Made by a program: the position numbers and the translations under genes. Below, in pieces: positions 55,684 through 64,000 of a DNA stretch of 64,000 nucleotides. Below the pieces are notes generated by a model. The model was not told where the DNA came from and ran no database searches. It saw nothing but the letters and a program-made list of their open reading frames with translations. How positions within the stretch are numbered: position 1 is the first letter of the stretch; each line of letters begins with the position of its first letter. The stretch is from Armigeres subalbatus (lineage: Eukaryota; Arthropoda; Insecta; Diptera; Culicidae). The DNA lies in contig NC_085140.1 of assembly GCF_024139115.2 (NCBI RefSeq), forward strand, positions 103,862,988 through 103,926,987. The letters are read 5' to 3'.

Positions 55684-55953
55684 AATAGATCACCCTCCTT
55701 CAATTTGTCTGTCACCTCAACCGGAATAAGCGCAGCGCTGCCACGCCACCATTCAACCACGGAACGGACCACAACATCCGCAGAGCTATGAAACTAATTG
55801 CACGTACTCATCATCGCAACGCGGCGGCCATCTGCAGTGCCTCATCGCTAATCCTCCTGCTCAGTGGGGTGCTGGTGATAGGCTCCACCATGTGCGGAGC
55901 CGATCAAACTTCACCGCTCGAGTCCAACAGTCTGCTTGGCATCGACGAGAAGA
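55684..55953 (+). CDS. Exon with signal-peptide-like N-terminus, right-arm copy
   Basis: A pyrimidine-rich acceptor (ttcgaaattgcag) precedes 55684. After about 104 bases of leader an ATG at 55788 opens 55 codons plus one base to a strong donor A|GTAAGT at 55954. The N-terminus MKLIARTHHRNAAAICSASS continues into LILLLSGVLVIGSTMCGADQ, a basic n-region, a hydrophobic core of about 15 residues and a small-residue cleavage zone. The remaining TSPLESNSLLGIDEK is polar. This suits the first coding exon of a secreted or type I membrane protein or peptide precursor, phase-1 intron. I cannot name the gene. Downstream exons are outside the duplicated arm or not visible. Confidence 0.55.
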
Positions 55954-56149
55954 GTAAGTAGAGCTATAGCGCCCACCCATGTTTGTATTTGCGGTGGCGT
56001 AAAATTTGAGATAAAAATCTATTGACCACTGTTAGGTGATGTTTTAGATTAAATAATGTCCGTTAATGCACCTATAATAGAACTAATTCTGGATGATAAT
56101 TTAAGCTAAAATTAGCTTCCATTGATGATTACAAATTTTAGAAGTTGTT

Positions 56150-56315
56150 GGAGACATTTCATGGATCAGTTTTTGCCTTTTGGCTTATTGGGCATTAATC
56201 ACTTCAAAACATGAGGTTAACACGATGATACTGTAATCTAAGACCGGAAATCGAACCCGAGGCCTTCCATAGCCGAAACTTACCGCTAGACCAAGGAAGA
56301 CCTTTATTTCCAAAA
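56150..56315 (-). mobile_element. tRNA-derived SINE (family C), right-arm copy
   Basis: Minus strand: 'ccttggtctagcggtaagtt', B-box GGGTTCGATTTCCGG and 'agtatcatcgtgttaacct'. It sits at the homologous position to 50052-50225. Confidence 0.75.
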
Positions 56316-57099
56316 TAAAGTTAAAGTCTCGTAGCTAACAATTTTTACCGTTGAAGTTTTTCACATTTTTTTAAGTCGAGCTAAATATGATGAACTAAAA
56401 ATGACCTCTGAGGTTTAGGTTAAAATACGCATCTGTAAAGTAACAAAGTGGTGGAATTTAATAAAACAGTAAGTGTGCTCGTATATCATTCGGCCAGGAT
56501 GTGTCAATCTGAAGAAATACATAACCTAATATACAAATCGTTTTAAGGATCAAAACTTTATTCTCTCAGATGAACCATTAAGACCATCAGTTATAAATCA
56601 ATGCAAGCCACTAATATAGGAAAGATCAGAGCATATTGTACAGGGAAACCACAATGAACCAACTCGATATAAACACGTTTATCAATAATGCAGTTATAAT
56701 TCAATCTCCAGAGTCTCGGTCTCTGGTAAATACGATATTTGTCTTTTACTTTCATGTTTTCGTACGTACATCCAAGCTATAACTCTCTCCACGGGTTGTA
56801 AATCACCGTGATTTAAGTGAACTATGTGGGGTGATGGATATCGGTTCCTCAAACGATTACCATCCCCAGCTATGTGGGATAGATAGAACGCGTTAGCTTT
56901 TAAGGTCACCATCAACGGAAATCATGTATTGAAAGACGAGATTGTTTCAATAACTGGCGACGACAAATGTAATGGCAAAATACTCACAACTGTTTATGAT
57001 AGTTGATATCAACTATTATTTCGCTTTTTGCTTTTCGAATGGCGAATGGAAGTGAAGATTGAGTTCCATAAAAAAATAGGATAAAAAGAAATAACAACA

Positions 57100-57455
57100 A
57101 ATGGAAGTTAGAAGTTTATGTGGAAAAATGTATTCAGAAACATAAAAAAACAGTGATTTGCAGTTAGATGGCACAATTTACGATGGATAACTATGATACT
57201 CATTCACTGCCCTTCTACGCGTTCTTGTCCCATGTTTGTTTTTGGAGGTGACAACTTTTTATCACAGAGCAGTATATTTTCATGCGTATTTTTCGAAAAA
57301 ATGAAAAAAAAACTAACTTTGAAAACAACACCAAGTCTGTTTATCCCATTGTTGAATTTCTACGCATATTTGTCTCGCTGGGAATAAATTCATCATTATG
57401 GAAGGATCTGTTATATAAAAGAGCGGTGCTTATTTGAACTGTATTCACTGATTAT
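57100..57455. other. Spacer
   Basis: No gene is recognised. A 64-codon frame at 57193-57387 has no motif. Confidence 0.35.
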
Positions 57456-57459
57456 ATAT

Positions 57460-57735
57460 GGGTCTCCAATAGCCTTGCGAGCAAAGGCGTAGGATTGCCA
57501 ATCGATTTTCGATTCTCGGTCCGGTCTAGGATGTTTTCGGGTTGGAAACTTTCTCGACACCCTGGGAATAGTATATCCATTGTATACTTGCCACACAAGA
57601 TATAGCAATAGCAAGCAATAGCGGACATAGAAAAGCTTTCAATTAATAACTGAGGAAATGCTAATAGAATACTAAGTTGAAAAACAGGTCAAGTTCCAGT
57701 CGGAATGTAGAGCCATCGAAGAAGAAGAAGATGAG
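57460..57735 (+). mobile_element. SINE-like retroposon (family B), copy 2
   Basis: Colinear with 3330-3605: 'gccttgcgagcaaaggcgta', 'ttctcggtccggtctagg', 'aaagctttcaattaataact' and a tail of (GAA)n at about 57716-57730. Pol-III-type boxes are weak. Confidence 0.7.
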
Positions 57736-57739
57736 CAGT

Positions 57740-58090
57740 TAAGATGTTCATCCTAAGTTACAGCGCATTAACTAACAGATTTAACCACGTGAAGAGTGAA
57801 AATTTATAAATAAGGCACGGGGCAAAATATGTCCATCATAGTAATCATTAAGGAAATCAATCACTCAGCGGGACTAATATGAATAGAGATCAGCAATCAC
57901 AAGCTTTTTCTCGGCATAGCCTAGAACGGCAGTAATCAGTTCTTGTAGAATTTAAAACAGATTGTCATGCTAAAAACCGCGAGAAGATTAGTGTTTACCC
58001 GGCGAAGTTATAAGCTTTTCGCTAAAGTGTAATTTGAGCAAATTTCGTTTCTTTTACCCTAGAAAAGAAATAAATCAACCCATACAATAC
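57740..58090. other. Spacer
   Basis: Nothing is recognised. Confidence 0.35.
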
Positions 58091-58094
58091 TCCA

Positions 58095-58212
58095 GTGGCC
58101 GTCCAGAAACCACGTGGTCATATATGGGGGGAGGGGGGTTTGGAAAATGACCACGATAAGCCACATGGGGGGCGGGGGCTGTTGCTCTCGAACCACGTGG
58201 TTTTTTTTACAC
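58095..58212. mobile_element. Short MITE with CCACGTGGT ends
   Basis: 'gaaaccacgtggtcatatat' and 'cgaaccacgtggtttttttt' bracket G-rich 'ggggggaggggggtt' blocks. It is built like the ACGTAA elements at 9615 and 61433. The exact ends are not defined. Confidence 0.5.
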
Positions 58213-58639
58213 GACAAACTTTTGGTGAATAACAACAGCGGTGTAAAAAATACGAATCATTAAAATTTAATGATTAAATCATTAAACGCAAAGCGCATCT
58301 AAGGGCCGATGCCCACGTAGCGTCTTTTCAACTCAGCGTTAAAAAGACGTAGGTGTGCATCGAGAAAAATCGATAACGCAGCGTCGGTCGCAACGCCAAT
58401 GCATATCTGCATTATTTGACCATCTTAGCCTAAGATCCTATATCCATACTTAAATAAACGAAAAAACAGGTTGCGATTCAGTCTCAATTTCCACACAAAA
58501 ATTGGATAGGGAAAATGGAAAAATATTTTTAAAAAAATCCGCCACAGATGGTTTTTGGCATCACGCTGCCGACACTTTTTCATCAGCGGACTGCAGCTAC
58601 AATTTTGAAAAATGTTCATGTTTTTACAATAATCCAAGA

Positions 58640-59600
58640 AACAATCTTAAGAAGAAAAACTCAAAAGAATTTCTTGTGAATATTCAGGAAAAATCAAGTA
58701 GAGAATTTTCCACATTCCATGTGAATTCTGTCTTAAAATTAAAAACAGTCCCGTGGGAAATACATATAATTTTCGGTGGAAAAACATTCTAATGAATTTC
58801 TTCGACAAGTTCTTCCGAATCTTCCAGTTGGAATATGGAGCCAATGCCACATGAAACATTTTGATATTTCTGTTGATTTTTTTTTTCAATATTGGAATTT
58901 TGAAATGAAAAATTTTCGGAATACTTTTTTACGCTCTTTGTGAGCTCTATCACATATTTTTTTAAATTTTCCAAGTATTTTTTTATTCGAGGCATTATTT
59001 AGAATTTCCAGGGAAGAGTTTATGGATTATCTTCAAAAAATTCATTGGATTTTCACAGAATAAATTTTTAGAATTCTCAAGGTTCATGTTTTTTGAATTT
59101 GAACCAGAAATCATTTCAAAATTTCATCGGGAATTCATTCTTCTTCGGGATGTCATTTTGATTTCTTTGTAGGTTCAGCTAAACATTACTTTAAATCTTT
59201 ACCATGCAAAGATGCACAGGAAATGATTTAGAAGGTTTAAGGAATTTTCACATCAGAAAATCTTTAAAATTTTGATTTAATTTTTTAAGGAATTTCAACT
59301 GGAAATGCTTCAAAAGTACAACCTTTACAAGTACTACAAAAGTACATTTTTTTCGTTATTTCCACTTGTAAAAAAATCGGAATTTCCTCGGGAAATTCAT
59401 TATTGGTGATTCAGATTAACTTTTTTCGATTTTCTACTGGAAAATCTTAGGAATTTCCATCGGAAATATTTTGGCATATTTCGTATAATTTATTTGGAAA
59501 TTTGGAAAAGATTTTCTAGGGAGACTCCGAAGAATTTCTTATCAATATTCCGAAGGGTTTCCCTTGCAACTCCAGAATAATTATTCTTGAAAATTAAGTA
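58640..59600. repeat. GGAATTTC-type degenerate array, block 8
   Basis: About 1 kb of 'ggaatttc', 'gaatttcc' and 'ttccaagt' units, on average more degenerate than block 5. Confidence 0.7.
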
Positions 59601-59849
59601 GATCTTGGAATTTGAAATTAATCCAAGCAATAAATGTAGGCAATAATTTAGGCTTAAGAAGCCTAGTTATTATGATATTGAATAATTATCATAATTGATC
59701 GAAAAAATTAATAATGCACCTAAATGTTCTGATTGCACAATATTCTAGTAGTGCGCATGAAAAAGGTTATTACATAGAGAAGCTTGCATTTAAAAAATCA
59801 ACATGAAATTTTAAATAAAATGCTTTTTAAATTCATAAAAGGGTCTTAG

Positions 59850-60260
59850 ACCTGACCGGCGCCATATAATCGGCGGCGGCGGCGTAGTGGTCACTTTTGC
59901 TCCGGCGGCGGCGGCGTCACGGCGGCGCGCCGTTGGCTTTTATCGGCGGCGGCGGCGGCGGCGGCGTGAACCGGCGTGTATGAAAAAATCAATGGTTAAA
60001 AAATTTATTTTAACGCGGATTTTTGAATTCACGCGGTTTTGATTCGCACGGTACGATTCGCCCGTATACAAATCGAGGAATAAATGTGTAATATTCTATT
60101 TTTGCCGATCATCAAACAGCACATTCCATAGTAAATTACCAGCGACACTAATAAGTACCTGATCTCAAAATGTTATTTAAATTAAAACTATTTAATTATT
60201 CTCTGATTTAGATTAATCAAAATTTAACAACGAATCCTGCTTCACTTTTCGTAACCCTTG
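59850..60260 (+). repeat. Long dispersed repeat with GC-rich end, empty copy
   Basis: The GC-rich block (59855-59985) with (CGG)n runs is followed by 'tttgccgatcatcaaacagc' and 'aatcctgcttcacttttcgt', the inverse of 22670-23710. No hAT-type insertion is present near 60075-60100. Confidence 0.8.
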
Positions 60261-60679
60261 AGCAGTTTTAAGAATTAGACTTCGGTGTCATAGGACTAAT
60301 TTATTAATATTTTTTCCAAAAGTTTTTCCAATTCAGGATTTTGGTAAACTTCAGTCGTTTACTTCTCAATATATCTAAATTTCAGAAAAAAAATCTAACT
60401 ATTATTCTTTGAGTTACATATACAATTGGGCATGGTTTGAGCAACTGCATATCTAGTATATTTAAAGAATTTGCAGTGCTACTTCGTTCACCTGCTGTGA
60501 CCCTTAGATCTTGGAAGGACATTCATGATGGAATCCACTAATGACAACCACAATGGACGTTTTACTCCCCACATCGCGTGCTTGTATGCACAAATCTCAA
60601 TAGATGATCAACATAGCTTAAATGAGCTCGGCTGAGTAAGACTGGGGCACGATGACCAACCAAATTGAAGACATTTCCG

Positions 60680-61430
60680 GAGGAAACTAAGATTTTTTTT
60701 CTAAGTTTCATTATAAATTCCTTTGTAAAACCCCATAAGAAATTCTGCGGAAACTCATATAGGCATTTTTTCAAAAACCATTAGAGAACCTTAATGGGAA
60801 ATTCCTTTAGTAAAACCACAGGTAAAACCATAAAATATTCTTCCAGGATTAATTCGGAAATTTATTCAGGAATGAAATAGTTTCCGAAAGAATTTCTTAA
60901 ACAATTTCCGAAGAAATTGTTTAAAAAAATCTTTGAAGTGGTTCAGAAAGGACTCTCCGAGGGAATAGCGAAAAGAGTTTATAACGACATTTCTGACAAT
61001 ATTTCTGAAGAATTTTTCGAAAGAAGTTAGTGTAAAATATTTCTTTCGAACTTGGCCAACTTCACTATTGATCCCACGACTGACTTCCCACAAATCATGC
61101 CGAAGAAATACAAAACCAAACTAGCTTGTTATCTTGCCAAATGTAGACTCGTTTATTCGTCATAAGGAACGCAGGTTTGGCCACGCAGACACTTATAGGT
61201 ATTACATAATTTTGCTCGTTAGCACCGACTTCAAAAATAGTTCACATTAGGGAACCGAAGGAATTCCTGCAGAAAAATCAGTAAATTTCGAAAAAATGTT
61301 CTAGGAAATTCCTATTAGAATTTCCGAATGGTTCCCAAAAGCATTTTCCGAAGAAATTTCTTTGAATTGATTTCTAAAGAGATTCCCGAAAAAATCGAAA
61401 GAAATGGAGAATGGTGTGACGGAATTATTG
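60680..61430. repeat. GGAATTTC-type degenerate array, block 9a
   Basis: Array units with 'gaatttc' and 'tccgaag', interrupted near 61050-61250 by about 200 bases of unrelated sequence. Confidence 0.7.
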
Positions 61431-61432
61431 GG

Positions 61433-61593
61433 GGCCTTTCACAAATTACGTAACGTTGAATGGGGAGGGAGGGGGTCAAGCCGAGCGTTACGATCCATAC
61501 AAAAAATAAACCTTCCATTCAAAAAGTGTTACGAAGGGGAGGATGGGGGTCCAAAATTACCAAATTTAGCGTTACGTAATTTTAGAAAGAACC
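61433..61593. mobile_element. MITE with TIR around TTACGTAACG
   Basis: 'ggcctttcacaaattacgta' at the left and reversed 'ggttctttctaaaattacgt' at the right, with G-rich 'gggagggagggggtc' and 'ggatgggggtcc' blocks inside. Related in design to 9615-9967. Confidence 0.65.
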
Positions 61594-61594
61594 A

Positions 61595-63260
61595 TTGAGG
61601 AAACTGTCCAAGAACTACTTCCTAAAGTTACCAAAGAATTTTCAAAGAATTACCCGTAGAAATTCCCAAGGAATTGTTTAAGGTAGCTCTGAAAGAATTC
61701 CTATGGGAATTTGAGAATAAGTTGTCAAAAAACTTGCTAAGGAACCCCTAGGGGAACATATTTCCGATGGAATCTGTGAATGAAATTCTGAAGGAATTTT
61801 TAGAGGAATTCTAAAATATTTTCTGTCGAAATTAGCGAATGATTTTCGGAAGATCCGAAAGAATTTCTAAAAGAATTACGAAAGAATTACTGAAGGACTT
61901 TATGAAGCAATTTCCTACAAAATTTTCAAAGGAATTTCCAAAAGAACGAAACTTAACGAATTTCCTAAGGTTCTTTTAAACAAAGGAATACGTGAAGGAA
62001 ATTCTGACTTCCCTGAATTCCTGAGGTAAATTTTAAGGAACATCCGAAAAAAATTCCGAAGAGGGAGTTTTTGTAGAACTTTTTGAGGCAATTTCCTAGG
62101 GAATCCTGGACGAATCTTCAAAGAAATCTCTGGAGGAAATTGCGAATAAATTACTGGGAAAAATTTCAAAGGAATTCTTGAAGAAACTAAGGAATTACAT
62201 TTTTCTTTTAGGAATTCTTCATGGAAGTATTTTACCTTCAAAAACTCAAAAGTTCTTTTAGGAATTATTTTCGAAAATCCATTCAGGTTCTCTATTGGGA
62301 ATGCCTTCAAAAATATATTTGGAAATCCTGCATTAACCCAACACAAATTTCTTAAATAACGCCTCCAAAAATTTATTTGGAAAAATCCTCTAGAATTTTA
62401 TTTCTTAAATAATCAAGAAAATACCGCCCGGAATTCCTTCGGATATTCCTCCAGGGACTTCTTTAAAACATTATTCGAAAAACCTCCGAGATGTCCTTCG
62501 GAGATTTCTCTAGATTTTTTTTTCGGGAGATCTTCCAGGAAATCCTTTGAAATTTATTGAAAATGAAGTTGTTTGCGATGTCGTAACTTATAGAATTTTC
62601 GAAAAAAAAATCCAAAAATAAAACACAAACACTAAAAGACTTTCGGGAAGATGAAGGCATTTTCGAAGTAATTCCTGCAGGAAGTTCCGGAAGAATTCCC
62701 GGAGAATGTTTTGAAGGAATTGCTGGAAGAAGTTCTGAAGAAATTCCTTAGACAAATTTTGAATGTAGTTCTTCTGGATATCTAGAAGATTTTCTTTCCA
62801 GCGATTCATGAAATAATTGCTGAAACAATTTCAAACGAATGGATTTTTTTAAGGAATTTCTTAAAAAAGTTCCGCAGGAATTGCTGAAGAAACTATCAAA
62901 GAAATTCCTCAAAGAGTCTCCGAAGGAGAATGTAGGAATTCAAGTAAGGAAAGTTTGCAATTTGCGAAAAAAAATCGTAAAGAAATGTCTGAAGAAATCT
63001 GTAATAAAAATTCTTAAGGTATTTTCGGGGAAAATTTGTAAGGAATATCCAAAGGAATACCCAAACAAATTTGAGGAAGAATTCCTAAAATAATCTTCTA
63101 AGGTTTTTTAAAAGAAATATCTGGAGGAATTATTAAATACATTTCTTGATTTATTTCCGAACTAATTTCTGGAGTATTCTTCGAAGGAATTCATAAATGA
63201 ATGTTTAAACGATACATCTTCGAATATTCTCAAAAATTCCAGGAATTTTACAAAAAGGCT
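61595..63260. repeat. GGAATTTC-type degenerate array, block 9b
   Basis: About 1.65 kb. A 143-codon minus-strand frame (61915-62346) and an 84-codon plus-strand frame (62839-63093) are Phe/Lys/Leu-rich and come from the near-15-base period. Confidence 0.85.
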
Positions 63261-63740
63261 TTTACAATACAGTATTAAATAATTTCAAGAAATAAAAATT
63301 AAATTTTCGTGATATTTGAAAATACTTGACGTTTTAACTGAATAATTTGACTAAATACTATGCAGCGAGGCGACAACGCCCCAATTCTGGGTAATAATGG
63401 CTGTGAATAAGGAACGTTTTTAACTGATGCTCGTAATATTTGCTCAGCAATATTTGCTTTGCTGATGCTCAGCAAGTGGTTTTGTCAATTATATTTAGAA
63501 ATTGATTTCAAAATATAAATTACTTACTCGGGAGTCGAAACAAAGAAATCGTTAAAGCATTCACAGTTGGGATTTAATTAGTTTGCTAAATCAGTTTGCC
63601 TTATAAGCCAACTGTCTTAATAGCACAAATCTAAAAACAAAGAAAACTATAAAAACTGTAAAACAAAATAAAAAAATAGATATTGTCAAAATAACTAATG
63701 GGCAACTTAACTTGAAATTTCTAAATTGCAATAATTTGCC
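63260..63740. other. AT-rich spacer
   Basis: 'gcagcgaggcgacaacgccc' near 63362 resembles the 3' part of SINE family A, otherwise nothing is recognised. Confidence 0.35.
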
Positions 63741-63744
63741 AGAT

Positions 63745-63935
63745 CCTTTAAGAATGGGGACGCTTTGGTCATGCATCCAGGCCCCACAAAAGCCTAACCA
63801 CAACAAACCCATTTTGCGAGTCACCTACAAGTTTAGGTGCCCGACTGAATGAAGCCTTGGCTTAACGCATTCCAAAGATCAGTTTAACAATTTATGTATT
63901 ATTATACTAGATAAAGTTCAAACTCTCAAACTAAT
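63745..63935 (-). repeat. Dispersed repeat, empty copy of 14450-14795
   Basis: The inverse of the flanks of the 183-bp MITE, contiguous here ('acctacaagtttaggtgccc'). It gives the pre-insertion sequence. Confidence 0.8.
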
Positions 63936-64000
63936 CAACCAACCTATTAATTAACCAAGACAATGTATGTCACTTCAACCGACTTATAGACACCATCGCT

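Larger units (their letters stand above)
54420..57095 (+). repeat. Large inverted duplication, right arm
   Basis: The inverse of 49250-52190. It differs by a MITE at 55240-55500 that is absent from the left arm and by lack of the left arm's SINE-bearing segment. Scattered small indels separate the arms, so they are not identical copies. Confidence 0.85.

Noticed and set aside
61915..62346. 143-codon open frame on the minus strand
   Set aside because: Same cause: array sequence with a period near five codons, no motif.
1..64000. CRISPR arrays, operons, bacterial genes or viral integrations
   Set aside because: Direct repeats are microsatellites, minisatellites or transposon parts; there are no regularly spaced unique spacers, no compact gene strings and no viral polymerase, capsid or nucleoprotein motifs.

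Overview
This window reads as a culicine mosquito nuclear contig, most likely Aedes. It has AT-rich unique DNA, no compact operons and only small exon-like islands. It is packed with tRNA-derived SINEs carrying A/B boxes and (AAG)n tails, RTE-like non-LTR elements, Penelope-like elements, a DD37E-type Tc1/mariner transposase and many MITEs. The species is inferred from repeat style alone.

Layout. 0-5 kb: SINE fragments, a CA microsatellite, a GC-rich repeat and a minisatellite. 5-7.4 kb: a decayed LINE (minus strand). 8.5-9.0 kb: a broken copy of the alpha subunit of the nascent polypeptide-associated complex. 9.6-16.4 kb: MITEs and two exon candidates on the minus strand. 16.6-24.4 kb: GGAATTTC-type degenerate arrays, a TA-flanked element containing a Penelope fragment with a hammerhead-like fold, and a hAT-type MITE. 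24.6-30.1 kb: two LINE copies on the plus strand. 30.5-31.3 kb: a recognisable but frameshifted Nse1 (SMC5/6 complex) locus that keeps a short intron and a poly(A) signal. 32-43 kb: more arrays interrupted by MITEs, an LTR-like insert and two larger TIR elements. 43.9-49.2 kb: a terminal exon candidate, then a Tc1/mariner transposase split by a nested stack of insertions (tandem MITEs, a TA element, a piggyBac-type MITE and a Penelope element). 49.25-57.1 kb: a large inverted duplication whose arms each carry an exon encoding a signal-peptide-like N-terminus. 57-64 kb: SINE, MITEs, a GC-rich repeat and more arrays.

How it works together. There is no pathway or operon here. The content is a heterochromatin-like nest of transposons with a few host-gene pieces. 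Insertion order can be read at several loci because related copies inside the window preserve unoccupied sites. Nearly every recognisable coding sequence is broken by short indels. Natural decay and consensus error cannot be separated from this sequence alone, so 'pseudogene' is provisional for Nse1 in particular. No viral sequence, CRISPR array or bona fide rRNA/tRNA gene was recognised.
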